NCBI GenBank assembly: GCA_021772095.1
Contig: JADYXR010000265.1
Span: 1 to 64,000, forward strand
Source: Candidatus Obscuribacter sp.
Lineage (GTDB): Bacteria > Cyanobacteriota > Vampirovibrionia > Obscuribacterales > Obscuribacteraceae
Direction: 5' to 3'
Length of the DNA: 64,000 bases
The notes beneath the pieces are model-generated. The model saw nothing but the letters and a program-made list of their open reading frames with translations, did not search any database and was not told the DNA's origin. Positions 26,842 through 36,181 of the stretch are shown in pieces. The position numbers and the translations under genes are program-made. How positions within the stretch are numbered: the first letter of the stretch is position 1; the number at the start of each line of letters is the position of its first letter.

Positions 26842-27752
26842 TCAAGAAACGTCAAAGTCGAAAATTTGCGTCCAGCCGAACCATGACCGGCGGCGTTCTT
26901 CCTTTGCTCATGCTGGTTGCCGTCATTATTGCGGTATTGGTTCTTGCGGCAATCGCAGTATGTGCATTGCACCTGGTTGAATCGAAACTGCGATCGACAG
27001 CGGAGAACTACGTTCTTCAAGCAGGTATTCAATTAAACAAGGACGATCGAATCGGCGAAATCAATCTCATGGTCGAGCGCTCTCGTGAAGCGGTTTACAC
27101 CGCACGAAAAACCTTAGTCGATATCGAATCTGGTGCACCACATGTAGGATCACTGGCGCGCTTGCTATTAGAGGATGCCAGAGTAGGCGCAAAGCAAGTT
27201 GACGAGGAACGAAGACGACTGTCTGGAGTTTTGGGAAAAGAAGTTGAAATCGCGCTAACGTCACAAGTAAAAAAGGACTGCCAGGCCGGGACATTGAATT
27301 TGATGTTCTTCCAACTGAACCAGCGAGAAGATATATCCGTAGAAGTTGGTTCGGTAAGGGATATGCCCAGTAACGCAATGGCGCCTGTGGGACTGCCTCA
27401 ACTGAAACGTCACGATCATCAAGAAGGCTACTTCTTTCAAAGCACAGACTATTATCAACCCGACATTAATACGAAGCTGCCGGTTCCTGACGACGATCTG
27501 ACGTTCCGGTTCGCTTCTCTGGCTCCGCGAATCAAAAATACAGTTGCTGACGCTCGTCTGCTTACGACTGATGACTTCGATGGTCAGGTGATTTTGATTG
27601 CCCCGGGTAAACTCGTCAGACCAACCCTGAGAAACCTGCCTTCCGCTGTAAAGTTGGTCACGCGCACAGGCGTCAACGCGCCGATGCAACTACACCAGGA
27701 CCTGGAGATAACCACGATCAGCACTTCGGCAGGGTCGGACAAGGTTGAGTAG
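26838..27752 (+). CDS. TadG-like membrane-anchored protein
   Basis: 304 residues; ATGA overlap with the previous gene. Basic N-terminus, then a long hydrophobic segment (about residues 20-48), followed by a large extracytoplasmic domain. The layout matches TadG-type pilus accessory proteins, but the Glu after the processing site typical of TadE is not obvious, so the assignment rests on context. Followed by two tandem 27-bp elements. Confidence 0.5.
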   Translation: MIKKRQSRKFASSRTMTGGVLPLLMLVAVIIAVLVLAAIAVCALHLVESKLRSTAENYVLQAGIQLNKDDRIGEINLMVERSREAVYTARKTLVDIESGAPHVGSLARLLLEDARVGAKQVDEERRRLSGVLGKEVEIALTSQVKKDCQAGTLNLMFFQLNQREDISVEVGSVRDMPSNAMAPVGLPQLKRHDHQEGYFFQSTDYYQPDINTKLPVPDDDLTFRFASLAPRIKNTVADARLLTTDDFDGQVILIAPGKLVRPTLRNLPSAVKLVTRTGVNAPMQLHQDLEITTISTSAGSDKVE

Positions 27753-27777
27753 TGCTGATAATTAGGGATGGCGCTTG

Positions 27778-27804
27778 CTCATAATTTCTGGCAGTTTCTC
27801 TGAC
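27778..27804 (+). repeat. 27-bp dispersed palindrome, degenerate copy
   Basis: CTCATAATT-TCTGGCAGT-TTCTCTGAC; first base and arm diverged. Tandem with 27817. Confidence 0.6.
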
Positions 27805-27816
27805 GTAAGTGTGACG

Positions 27817-27843
27817 GTCAGAATTTCGGCAAGTTTTTCTGAC
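27817..27843 (+). repeat. 27-bp dispersed palindrome, copy 10
   Basis: GTCAGAATT-TCGGCAAGT-TTTTCTGAC. Confidence 0.9.
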
Positions 27844-28144
27844 CAATCGACTTTCCAAAAAATGACCAAATCGCCCGCCAGCTTTACGCAAGTTACGACG
27901 CTTTCCGGGAAAGTGCGAAGATCTTAATAAGCGCCAATGATAATAAATTCCGAAGAAAGCTCTGCAAAGCCACCAGTACCAAACGCCCAACTAAAGTTTT
28001 CTTTACTGCGAGTGACCGTTATCCGTTTGATGGCTTAAACATAGATATAATTGCCTGCGAGATAAGTAGGATCTGGTCTTCTCTAATTCTCATCAGGGAT
28101 CAAGAGCTGACCTGTCAAGGCAACCCAAAAGTGACTTCGGCAGT

Positions 28145-29521
28145 ATGAACCATCTTGTAGTTTGCGGACTTAACTATCATTCCGCACCAATTGCCGTTCG
28201 CGAGCGATTCACAATTCCTGAGTCATGCGTTAAACATGCATTGGAAGCGCTGTCGCGGTATCCGCATATCTTAGAATCTGCCATCTTGTCCACCTGCAAT
28301 CGAACCGAGGTTTACGCCGTGGTTTCGGATGTGCAGGCCGGCATGAAGGAGATTGAGAACTTTTATCAGTCCGTCCAGGGCATCTCGGATCACGAGAAAC
28401 TCCGCCCCAATTTTAAACTTCTGCGCGAAGACGTCACCCTCCATCTACTTCGAGTCGCTGCCGGACTCGATAGCATGGTTCTGGGCGAAGGTCAGATCAT
28501 GTCGCAAGTTAAAGACGCGCATCGCAAAGGTCTTGAAGCCAAGACAATCGGCTCGATGCTTGACCAGCTCTTCCAACTCGCTCTCAGCTGCGGAAAACGA
28601 GTCCGTTCAGAAACCACTATGGGTCGCCGAGCAGTTTCGGTAAGCTCAGCGGCCATTGAACTGGCGCGCGAGTTAATCGGCCCGATTGATGGCGACATTA
28701 CTGTAATTGGTGCAGGCGGCATGGCACAGTTGTGCATGAAACATCTGCTCAGAACCAAAAATTGCGGACGAGTCAAAGTCCTAAATAGATCTTCTCAACG
28801 ACTTGAGACTCTCAAGTCAATCAGTTTCAAAGGCGGCGAGCGCCTATCTACAGATGATCAATTCCAGAATCGATACCAGTCGAGCGCCACATCTTGCCTT
28901 ACCTTGGTCGCGACTAGTGCGCCGTCATATCTTCTTTCCTACGAATCATTCAAAGAGGCACGTGATGCCGCAGCTTTGGTAGGGCCTCTCAAAGATTGCC
29001 TGATTATTGATATTTCGGTTCCTCGCAACGTCGACCCGAGAATTGGTGAGCTCGATGGCGTAACTCTCAAACACGCCGATCATCTAGCCTCGGTCGTCAC
29101 GAAAAACATGAAAGAACGAGCAGCCCTGGTCGAAGAAGCCGAAGCCATTGTTTTCGAAAGTCTGGACGAATTTCACACCTGGCAGCGTTCCCGAATTGTA
29201 GTTCCAACCATTGCCGGCTTACGCGAAAAAATCGAGGCAATCAGGATCGAAGAGATCTCTAAAGGCGGAAACGGCGCTGAACGAGCCAACGGTTGCCGCC
29301 AGAAAGAAGAAGCCGAGTCGGTAAGTCGCGCCATTGTTAATCAGATTCTCCATCATCCGACTGTCCAACTTAAGGCGACTAAGGATTATCAAGTACTGAA
29401 ACAGCAAGCCGAAGCTTTGCGTACATTGTTCAATCTAGACCCTCTCGAAGAGCCCAATTCCAAACCAACGAGCAAGCGCCATCGACCGTCGCGCGGAGAA
29501 GCTTCGTTCGTGAACAATTAG
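28145..29521 (+). CDS. hemA: Glutamyl-tRNA reductase HemA
   Basis: Reduces Glu-tRNA to glutamate-1-semialdehyde with NADPH, the first step of the C5 route to 5-aminolevulinate. 458 residues. The catalytic cysteine sits in LSTCNRTEVYAV near residue 50, LDSMVLGEGQIMSQVK follows, and the NADP-binding loop is VIGAGGMAQLC. The C-terminal helical dimerisation domain is present. Starts the hemA-hemC-hemD group; hemL is not in the window. Confidence 0.95.
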   Translation: MNHLVVCGLNYHSAPIAVRERFTIPESCVKHALEALSRYPHILESAILSTCNRTEVYAVVSDVQAGMKEIENFYQSVQGISDHEKLRPNFKLLREDVTLHLLRVAAGLDSMVLGEGQIMSQVKDAHRKGLEAKTIGSMLDQLFQLALSCGKRVRSETTMGRRAVSVSSAAIELARELIGPIDGDITVIGAGGMAQLCMKHLLRTKNCGRVKVLNRSSQRLETLKSISFKGGERLSTDDQFQNRYQSSATSCLTLVATSAPSYLLSYESFKEARDAAALVGPLKDCLIIDISVPRNVDPRIGELDGVTLKHADHLASVVTKNMKERAALVEEAEAIVFESLDEFHTWQRSRIVVPTIAGLREKIEAIRIEEISKGGNGAERANGCRQKEEAESVSRAIVNQILHHPTVQLKATKDYQVLKQQAEALRTLFNLDPLEEPNSKPTSKRHRPSRGEASFVNN

Positions 29522-29533
29522 TGGTGCAGATCA

Positions 29534-30472
29534 TTGCGAGTCGGCACCAGGGCAAGCAAATTAGCAAGATTGCAGACACAAACCGTCGTCGATAAACTGC
29601 AAGCGCACTTCCCAAATGAAAAAATCGAAGTCGTACCAGTCACCACAGGCGGTGACAAAGTGGTCGACCGTCCGATTGCCGAACTCGGTTTTCGCGGCGT
29701 TTTCGTTAAAGAGCTAGAGGAAGCGCTGCTTCTAAACCAGGTCGATCTGGTCGTTCACAGCTTAAAAGATCTACCGACCGACATGCTGCCGGGACTGGCA
29801 CTGCCAGCCGTGTTAGAACGCGAAGATCCACGAGACATTCTTGCCACTCGCGATGGCAAAACATTCGCCGAGCTAAAACCAAACGCAGTCGTCGCCACTT
29901 CAAGCCGTCGCAGAGCCGCACAACTCGCCCATCTCCGAAAAGATATTTCATTCATCGATATTCGCGGAAACATCGAAACACGCTTGCGCAAATTAGACGA
30001 ATCCTATTGTGACGCCACTCTTCTTGCCTACGCGGGGCTTCTGCGATTGGGCTTGACTGAGCGAATCAGCCAGGTCTTCGCCACCGACGAATTAACTCCT
30101 GCAGCCGGCCAAGGTGCTCTTGCTGTCGAGTGCAGAAGCGATGATCAGTCCACGATTGACAAACTTTCATTGATCGATCAAGCGATGGTTCGCGTAGAAG
30201 TGCTTTGCGAGCGGGCTTTCCTGAACGAGTTAGGCGGTGGTTGTTCAGTGCCGATTGGTGCAACAGCAAAATGCGATGGACAGCAATTGTTGCTTACTGG
30301 GTGTATTGCCGCCCTTGACGGCAGTCAGGTTTATCGAGCCTCTCGCCAAGGGACCACAGCGGAGCCGAAACTACTCGGTCGTCTTCTTGCGGAACAGATG
30401 ATGGACACAGGCGCTCGCCGAGTGATCGAAGATCTTCGCCTGACAGTGCCGAACAGAATTTCGCCTCCGTAA
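29534..30472 (+). CDS. hemC: Porphobilinogen deaminase HemC
   Basis: Condenses four porphobilinogens to hydroxymethylbilane. 312 residues starting with RVGTRASKLARLQT; VVHSLKDLPT and the dipyrromethane-cofactor cysteine in LGGGCSVPIGA are intact. The start is TTG 29534, because a stop lies in frame five codons upstream. 12 bp after hemA. Confidence 0.95.
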   Translation: MRVGTRASKLARLQTQTVVDKLQAHFPNEKIEVVPVTTGGDKVVDRPIAELGFRGVFVKELEEALLLNQVDLVVHSLKDLPTDMLPGLALPAVLEREDPRDILATRDGKTFAELKPNAVVATSSRRRAAQLAHLRKDISFIDIRGNIETRLRKLDESYCDATLLAYAGLLRLGLTERISQVFATDELTPAAGQGALAVECRSDDQSTIDKLSLIDQAMVRVEVLCERAFLNELGGGCSVPIGATAKCDGQQLLLTGCIAALDGSQVYRASRQGTTAEPKLLGRLLAEQMMDTGARRVIEDLRLTVPNRISPP

Positions 30473-30485
30473 TCCGGCAGTTTCA

Positions 30486-31316
30486 ATGCATTTAAAAGGC
30501 AAAGTCATACTGGTCACAAGAGCCGAAACGCAAGCTCAGCACCTCGTCACGCAACTAGGAAAACAAGGCGCAGAGCCGATTGTAATTCCCGTAATCGAAT
30601 TCGGCGAACCCTCGTCGTTCGACGAACTTGATACCGCCATCGGTGCGCTCGAAAAGTTCGACTGGATTGTCTTCGCCAGCAGCAACGCAGCGTCTGCTGT
30701 TCATAAACGTTTGACGCAAGCCGGCAAACATTGGACGGACCGACCGAACCCGAAAGTGGCGGCCATTGGTTCTGCCACCAGCAAAACTTTGAGTGACCTT
30801 GGCATTGACGTTGATTTCCAACCTGGTTCGTTTGTGGCAGAGCGCTTTGTAGCGGAGTTTTCCGCAACACATGCGCTTCCGAAAAAACGAATTTTGTGGC
30901 CGCGGACTCTCGGAGGAAGGCTCGTTATCGCCGACCAACTAACAAGCATTGGTGCAGATGTGACAGCAGTCGAAGCGTATTCAACTAAACTTCCGCAGGA
31001 CGCTGGGGAGATAGGCGAAAAAATCGCCCAGTTGATTCTGGCAAAAAAAATCGATGTCATCACACTAGCCAGCTCGCAGTCAGCCAAGAATTTTTTCCAG
31101 CTCCTCCAATCCGGTCTCGCCAAGATTTTGGATCATGCCGGTCCCGACTTGGATGCAGCGACAAAAGAGCATACCGATCGATTGGTTCTGGCTGTCATCG
31201 GTCCAGTAACTGCGGCCACAACTCGCAAACTCTTCGGACGAGTGGATGTAGAGGCAAGAGTTTTTACTGCCGATGGGCTAGTTTCGGAGCTTATAAGCTT
31301 TTATGGAACGAAATAG
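30486..31316 (+). CDS. hemD: Uroporphyrinogen-III synthase HemD
   Basis: Closes and inverts hydroxymethylbilane to uroporphyrinogen III. 276 residues with the two-lobe HemD pattern: VILVTRAETQA at the start, FDWIVFASSNAASAV, VAAIGSATSKTL, and a second-lobe LASSQSAKNFF and VIGPVTAATTRKL. HemD is weakly conserved, but position right after hemC makes this firm. Confidence 0.9.
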   Translation: MHLKGKVILVTRAETQAQHLVTQLGKQGAEPIVIPVIEFGEPSSFDELDTAIGALEKFDWIVFASSNAASAVHKRLTQAGKHWTDRPNPKVAAIGSATSKTLSDLGIDVDFQPGSFVAERFVAEFSATHALPKKRILWPRTLGGRLVIADQLTSIGADVTAVEAYSTKLPQDAGEIGEKIAQLILAKKIDVITLASSQSAKNFFQLLQSGLAKILDHAGPDLDAATKEHTDRLVLAVIGPVTAATTRKLFGRVDVEARVFTADGLVSELISFYGTK

Positions 31317-31330
31317 GCGGCTGTGAGTTT

Positions 31331-31357
31331 GTCAGAATTCTGGACCGTTTTTCTGAC
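31331..31357 (+). repeat. 27-bp dispersed palindrome, copy 11
   Basis: GTCAGAATT-CTGGACCGT-TTTTCTGAC, 14 bp after the hemD stop. Confidence 0.9.
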
Positions 31358-31549
31358 CAAATCACTACCTCTCAATTCACAACACCGCCCCCGCAAACGA
31401 GTTGTCAAACAACCAAACCGCGCACCACTTACGGTGCAACTTCCATCAAGCGATTGACATCCTCACATTCCTTTGCTCTTGAAGTGATTTGGGCCTCGAC
31501 CTGGGTGATTCAGGGTACGATATGGATATATTTCCAGGAGATTGTCAGG

Positions 31550-31921
31550 GTGGCAAAGATTCTGCTGGTGGAAGACGATTACGTTCTCGCCAACACGCTT
31601 CTTGATTGGCTTGAGTTCAAAGGGCACGAGGCGGAACATTCCGCTAACGGCGAAGAAGCACTTGCGAAAATGAGCACAGGGAATTACAACATCATAGTGC
31701 TTGATTGGAACCTCCCGGGAATAACAGGCATCGAAGTTTGTTCGCAATATAGAGGACTGGGCGGTAAGCTTCCGGTTTTGATGCTGACAGGCATGCACGG
31801 CAGTTCTGACGAAGAAAAATGTAAGCAAGCGGGCGCCAATAAATACCTTTCGAAACCGTTCCAGCTCGAAGACTTGACCCGTCAGGTTGAGATACTATTA
31901 GCAGCAGGCAATTTAAGTTAG
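31550..31921 (+). CDS. Single-domain response regulator
   Basis: 123 residues, one CheY-like receiver. Acidic pair in ILLVEDDY, phospho-acceptor Asp in IIVLDWNLPG, Thr in MLTG and Lys in LSKPFQ are all present, so phosphorylation should work. No output domain. Start GTG 31550 follows CAGGAG; a longer frame to 31454 would only add an unlikely leader. It lies 30 bp before the HPt/GGDEF gene and may exchange phosphate with its HPt domain. Confidence 0.85.
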   Translation: MAKILLVEDDYVLANTLLDWLEFKGHEAEHSANGEEALAKMSTGNYNIIVLDWNLPGITGIEVCSQYRGLGGKLPVLMLTGMHGSSDEEKCKQAGANKYLSKPFQLEDLTRQVEILLAAGNLS

Positions 31922-31951
31922 CAAGATTGGGAGATCGTTTTTACTAGTCAG

Positions 31952-33631
31952 ATGCAAGGTTGGTCAGACAAAATGGAATCGCAGCGGGATAATTATATTA
32001 CCCGCTGTCTTGAGCGCCTTTCACCGATGGAGTCGCATGCCAATCGGTTCGCGCAAAGTCCGTGGGACGTCGACAATCTTAAACAGCTGCACGAACACTT
32101 TCACCAGATGGCGGGCTCTGCCGGCGTCTACAATCTAAATGAGATTACTGGTGTAGCTGAATCCGGCGAACGTCTCTGTCTCAACATCTTCGAAAGTCAG
32201 CCCGATGACATTATTGTTTATTGGCGACACTTCCGCGAGATGATTGCGCAGCTGCGCTCGATTCTCGATCAGGCTCGCGGCACAGCCGGACCATCCGCAG
32301 CAGCAAGCGACGGGCCGCCACCATTAAGCTCGCAACCGGCCACTCAAGTTTTCGAGTCGGAACTAACACCAAATATGGTGCCTAACCAGGGACCGGACGT
32401 GATCGTAGTCTCAAGCGATCAAGCACGTCTTTCCGCTCTTTCTCAGCGTCTCGACAGTCTCGGCATGAGTGTCAGACCGTGCGCGAGCTGGACTGAAGCC
32501 AAAGATCAAATTATGACGAAATTCCCTCAAGGCTTGCTTTTATGCGTTCCTTTGAAGGATGGCAACGGCTACGACTTGATTACCGGCTGTCGCTCACTGC
32601 CAGGCGGCGCCAACGTCTCCATCGTTCTGCTTAGCGAAGAACCTGGATTCCTCGACAAGATCGCTGCGATTAAAGCGGGTGCCGACGCCTTTTTCGAGCT
32701 ACCGGTCGAAGTTGATGTGATCGTTCAAAAACTGAGATTCTTGTTCGAACGCGGGAAACCAGAGCGTTACCGAATTCTTTCGGTTGAAGACGATCCTGAT
32801 CAAGCTAATTACATCGTCACCACTTTGGAAAATGCCGGCTACAACATCGCCTGGGTGCAAGATCCGAAGAAATTCGAAGAGGCTCTTCTGACCTTCGTTC
32901 CGGATCTGGTTTTGCTCGACATTGTGATGGGTGAAATAAACGGTTTTGAACTTGCTCGATTCGTTCGTCAGAACGAACGATTTGCCGCGTTACCGATCCT
33001 GTTTCTCACCACTCAGAATCAACTGGAAGCTCATATTGAAAGCGCACGCGCCGGCGGTGACGATCACCTGATTAAGCCGGTCAACCCGCAATTGCTGGTT
33101 GCCACCATTGCCGGAAAATTAGAACGATACAGAATTTTTCAACGTTTGCTGCGAAACGATGGATTGACGCAAATCCTCAACCACAGCCATTTTATGGAGT
33201 ACGCCCAACGCAGCGTTCGGGTGCGCTCCAAAAAATTCGCTCAAGTGCTGACCATCTTCGATATTGATGGGCTGGGCCGTTTGAACGACACTTACGGATA
33301 TGCCGTAGGCGATCGCACGATTCAAGCACTTGTTCAAATCATCAAATGGACCTTTCGCCATACCGAAATCATTGGCCGCATAGGCGGCGACGAAATCGCC
33401 GTTTTGGACGACAGCCTGTCGGCACAAGAAAGTGTTGAGGTAGTAAAAGGATTATTGGAACAGTTCGCGGCCGTTCCGCACAAAGCAGCTGGACAGATAT
33501 TCCGCGTGACCGCCAGTGCCGGAATTTCGCATGTCGGAACTGACGGAAATTTGCAGACACTGATCGAGCGGTCCACTGAAAGCTTGAAGCGAGCGAAGGC
33601 TAACGGTCAGAACCAGGTGATGATGCTTTAG
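31952..33631 (+). CDS. HPt - pseudo-REC - REC - GGDEF signalling protein
   Basis: 559 residues. Residues ~1-110 look like an HPt domain (LHEHFHQMAGSAGVYNL, His in the conserved helix). A first receiver (~145-265) has lost its phospho-acceptor (VIVVSSDQ start, CVPLKDG where Asp is expected). A second receiver (~280-400) is intact: LSVEDDPDQ, LVLLDIVMG, LIKPVNP. The C-terminal ~160 residues are a diguanylate cyclase domain with RIGGDEIAV, one residue off GGDEF, so activity is plausible. Cytoplasmic. It probably turns phosphorelay input into c-di-GMP. Followed 3 bp later by a 27-bp element. Confidence 0.8.
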   Translation: MQGWSDKMESQRDNYITRCLERLSPMESHANRFAQSPWDVDNLKQLHEHFHQMAGSAGVYNLNEITGVAESGERLCLNIFESQPDDIIVYWRHFREMIAQLRSILDQARGTAGPSAAASDGPPPLSSQPATQVFESELTPNMVPNQGPDVIVVSSDQARLSALSQRLDSLGMSVRPCASWTEAKDQIMTKFPQGLLLCVPLKDGNGYDLITGCRSLPGGANVSIVLLSEEPGFLDKIAAIKAGADAFFELPVEVDVIVQKLRFLFERGKPERYRILSVEDDPDQANYIVTTLENAGYNIAWVQDPKKFEEALLTFVPDLVLLDIVMGEINGFELARFVRQNERFAALPILFLTTQNQLEAHIESARAGGDDHLIKPVNPQLLVATIAGKLERYRIFQRLLRNDGLTQILNHSHFMEYAQRSVRVRSKKFAQVLTIFDIDGLGRLNDTYGYAVGDRTIQALVQIIKWTFRHTEIIGRIGGDEIAVLDDSLSAQESVEVVKGLLEQFAAVPHKAAGQIFRVTASAGISHVGTDGNLQTLIERSTESLKRAKANGQNQVMML

Positions 33632-33634
33632 TTT

Positions 33635-33661
33635 GTCAGAAGATCTGTCCGTTTTTCTGAC
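33635..33661 (+). repeat. 27-bp dispersed palindrome, copy 12
   Basis: GTCAGAAGA-TCTGTCCGT-TTTTCTGAC; begins 3 bp after the GGDEF stop. Confidence 0.9.
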
Positions 33662-33844
33662 CGAAACCCACCCGACCGAGTGTGACGCACTTGTCATATT
33701 CGCAAAACTACCAGGCAGCCAGAATTTCGGACCTCTTGGCAGCATTAAATCTATGAAACAAACCGACTATATACGGAAAGAACGTCTATCCAAGCGATAT
33801 AGTTGTCAGATTGCAATTACCTGGACTAAAGGAGTCCCCGACCA

Positions 33845-34885
33845 ATGGAGAAGTCCGTGCTCACTCAAGCCACCTCCCGCGAGATCGACAACACGCTGCA
33901 AACGCCTACCAGTCCCAGCTATCCGCACATGAGAATGAGACGCCTGCGTTCGACTCCGCAGCTGCGCTCCATGGTTCGAGAGACGCATCTTAGAAAAGAT
34001 CAGCTAATCTACCCGCTTTTCCTCGTCGAAGGCAACCGCAAGAAAAAACCGATCAGCTCGATGCCCGGCATCCATCAGCAAAGCATCGATGAAGCACTAA
34101 GAGAAATTGAAGAAGTCGCCAATCTTGGTCTGACCTCGCTTTTGTTGTTCGGCATTCCGAGCGAGAAAGACTCCGAAGCTTCCGGCGCCTGGAAAGAAGA
34201 AGGGATTATTCAGTCCTCAATCCAAGCGATCAAAAAAGAATTTCCGCATCTAGTCGTCGTAGCCGACACTTGTCTTTGCGAATACATGGATCATGGTCAC
34301 TGCGGAATAGTGGCTGACGGCAAGGTACTAAACGATCCGAGTCTTTCTATTCTGGCTAAGTCGGCTGTCGCTCAAGCACGAGCCGGCGCTGATATCATCG
34401 CGCCATCTGACATGATGGACGGTAGAATCCAAGCGATTCGCAACGCCCTCGATCAAAACGGTTTCGAAAACATTCCGATCATGGCCTACAGTGCCAAGTT
34501 TGCCTCAGCGATGTACGGACCATTCCGCGAAGCGGCTGAGTCCGCGCCACAATTCGGCGACCGCCACGGTTATCAAATGGATCCCGCCAACTCTCGCGAA
34601 GCCATGCGTGAAATTGCCCTTGATATACAGGAAGGGGCTGACATTGTAATGATCAAGCCCGCACTGCCTTATCTTGATTTGATCAAAGAAGCCAGGAGTG
34701 TGCATAAACTGCCGATTGCAGCCTATAATGTGTCAGGCGAATATGCCATGGTGAAGGCCGCTGCCGAGAAAGGTTGGCTTGACGAGCGCCGTGTCGTTAC
34801 CGAGGTGCTCGTTTCGATCGCAAGAGCCGGAGCAGATTTGATTATCACGTATCACGCCAAAGATATGGCTAGATGGTTGAGTTGA
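33845..34885 (+). CDS. hemB: Porphobilinogen synthase HemB
   Basis: Condenses two 5-aminolevulinates to porphobilinogen. 346 residues with AAGGAG upstream. A cysteine-type metal site ([14 protein letters not shown]) indicates a zinc-dependent enzyme. Both Schiff-base lysines are present, in [12 protein letters not shown] and [11 protein letters not shown]. Separated from hemACD by two signalling genes and a 27-bp element, so probably a separate transcript. Confidence 0.95.
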   Translation: MEKSVLTQATSREIDNTLQTPTSPSYPHMRMRRLRSTPQLRSMVRETHLRKDQLIYPLFLVEGNRKKKPISSMPGIHQQSIDEALREIEEVANLGLTSLLLFGIPSEKDSEASGAWKEEGIIQSSIQAIKKEFPHLVVVADTCLCEYMDHGHCGIVADGKVLNDPSLSILAKSAVAQARAGADIIAPSDMMDGRIQAIRNALDQNGFENIPIMAYSAKFASAMYGPFREAAESAPQFGDRHGYQMDPANSREAMREIALDIQEGADIVMIKPALPYLDLIKEARSVHKLPIAAYNVSGEYAMVKAAAEKGWLDERRVVTEVLVSIARAGADLIITYHAKDMARWLS

Positions 34886-34933
34886 CAGGCATTTCCATAG
34901 AAGTTAAATGATTGGTGAGAGGAACCTACGTTC

Positions 34934-35401
34934 ATGAAGACAAGCACGGGGAATCAGATCAGCTTCGCTAATGCCTTTGCGGATCTGTATCTCGACAAGG
35001 AAACCGGGGAGTTCGCGCTCGATTTCCGCCGTCAAGAAGTGACGATTTATCTCAACCACACACAGTATCAAGCACTTGTTTTGCTCGTTCAGCAGAGCGT
35101 GGAAGACGAACAATTCATTGAGTTCTTAAGCTGGGAACGCGATCCGCTTCAATGCGACGACAACCAGGTCTTCGAAGTCTGCGGTCCCGATCACATTGTT
35201 TGCATGTCTTGCGTTCCCAATTGCGAACGAGTGAAACTGACATTCGAACTTGGCGTTGCCATTGATTTGTCCTTCGCCGATTATCAAGGGCTCTCCGGAT
35301 TAATCAAAGAAGCACAAGCCGATCTCGAGTGGCGAAGAGAACTTCTGAAGTGGAACATGGCCGACAATGGCAATGATTTCGCCACGGGCAGCCAGGACTA
35401 A
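34934..35401 (+). CDS. Hypothetical protein (155 aa)
   Basis: Soluble, acidic and rich in beta-type segments. Two related blocks, one with DFRRQEVTIYLNHTQYQALVLL and one with LGVAIDLSFADYQGLSGLIKEA, look like an internal duplication. Four cysteines cluster at residues ~84-97 (VCGPDHIVCMSCVPNCE), suggesting metal binding or a disulfide. No signal peptide. No family recognised. Weak ribosome site AGAGGAA; 48 bp after hemB, so possibly co-transcribed. Confidence 0.55.
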   Translation: MKTSTGNQISFANAFADLYLDKETGEFALDFRRQEVTIYLNHTQYQALVLLVQQSVEDEQFIEFLSWERDPLQCDDNQVFEVCGPDHIVCMSCVPNCERVKLTFELGVAIDLSFADYQGLSGLIKEAQADLEWRRELLKWNMADNGNDFATGSQD

Positions 35402-35433
35402 GGCACCACAGACGGTACCATCCTTAAGATTTC

Positions 35434-35640
35434 TCAGCGACTGCACACCGCGCTTCCCAAGGCAAAGTCGAGAACTCTCAGATTCTGACGTTCTTCCACG
35501 CCGAGAAATTCGGACAGATTGCAACCAAAAGCGTAGTTCATAGGAAATAGCGCAGCAGCCAGATCGGGAAAAAACTGTTGGCCCGTTTCCTGTTTGTTTA
35601 CCTCTCGCAAAGTCATGCCGGTTGTAACCGGCAGAGACAC
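35434..35640 (-). pseudogene. 5' remnant of a SAM-dependent methyltransferase
   Basis: The minus-strand frame reads MTLREVNKQETGQQFF, then PMNYAFGCNLSEFLG and LRVLDFALGSAV, the last resembling methyltransferase motif I (VLDxGxGSG), and stops just after it. Nothing downstream continues the fold; the plus-strand gene at 34934-35401 follows. This is what a gene with its catalytic half deleted would look like. ATG lies at 35616, inside a GCCGGTT-GT-AACCGGC palindrome. It might alternatively be a chance frame. Confidence 0.4.
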
Positions 35641-35760
35641 GCAGATCTAGCCCAGTTAAACCATCAGCAAAGGCGGCGCTATCTCCTGGAAACCAGCTAA
35701 TTAGAAGTTACGTGAATGACAACTGACACTCTTTATTTACGGTTACCGCCGCGAATCGTC

Positions 35761-35766
35761 TATAAT
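35761..35766 (+). promoter_or_regulatory. -10 box of the SRP RNA gene
   Basis: Perfect TATAAT about 8-14 bp before the expected 5' end of the SRP RNA. The -35 is weak (TTTACG/TTACGG at 35736-35742). Confidence 0.6.
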
Positions 35767-35772
35767 TTCAAC

Positions 35773-35870
35773 AGATCGTTGGGCGCGGCGGAGGCCGACG
35801 AACCTGGTCAGGGGGGAAACCCAGCAGCCATAAGTTGAATCCTTCGGGTGCGTCCCAGCGGTCTAAATTC
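35773..35870 (+). ncRNA. ffs: Bacterial SRP RNA (4.5S type)
   Basis: The domain IV signature GGTCAGG...GGAA...AGCAGCC is present (CTGGTCAGGG at 35804 and CAGCAGCC at 35822). The ends pair as TGGGCGC (35780-35786) with GCGTCCCA (35850-35857, one bulge), giving the ~100-nt rod of small SRP RNA. A TATAAT precedes it. It binds Ffh and directs membrane proteins to the translocon. Exact ends are approximate. Confidence 0.85.
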
Positions 35871-35905
35871 TCAATAACCGACAAATAAACAGCGGCGACA
35901 GGCAT

Positions 35906-36181
35906 ATGACAAAAGAAGATACGACAACCAAGTCGCCCCAGGGCACGCAGGAAGAAAACAAATATCTGCTCGGTCAAATTCTCGTAGACCTGGGCTACAT
36001 AACCATTTATCAACTGGACGAGGCACTTCACATCCAGCGCTCAGACGAAGAAGCTGGCAAAGAGAGAAAGCCTCTGGGTCAGATTCTCCTAGAATTGGGT
36101 TTCTGCGGTCCCAACCAGTTGATTCGCGCAATTCAGGTTCAAGCCGAACTTCGGAAAATGAAGGAAAAAGAGGGCAAATAG
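35906..36181 (+). CDS. Stand-alone MshEN/GspE-N-like small protein
   Basis: 91 residues: a polar N-tail of ~20 residues, then two copies of an LGQILVDLGYITIYQLDEAL-type motif (residues ~22-44 and ~56-78). This motif pair is the core of the N-terminal domain of type II secretion/type IV pilus ATPases and of MshEN c-di-GMP receptors. No ATPase is attached. A free c-di-GMP-binding adaptor is possible given the nearby diguanylate cyclase genes; that is inference. Located 36 bp after the SRP RNA. Confidence 0.6.
   Translation: MTKEDTTTKSPQGTQEENKYLLGQILVDLGYITIYQLDEALHIQRSDEEAGKERKPLGQILLELGFCGPNQLIRAIQVQAELRKMKEKEGK

Larger units (their letters stand above)
27753..28144. other. Intergenic region upstream of hemA
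   Basis: No gene. Two 27-bp elements (27778 degenerate, 27817 clear) fill the left end. A TATAAT at 28046-28051 is a candidate -10 for the hem operon, though no well-spaced -35 was found. The last ~90 bases form the hemA leader. Confidence 0.45.
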
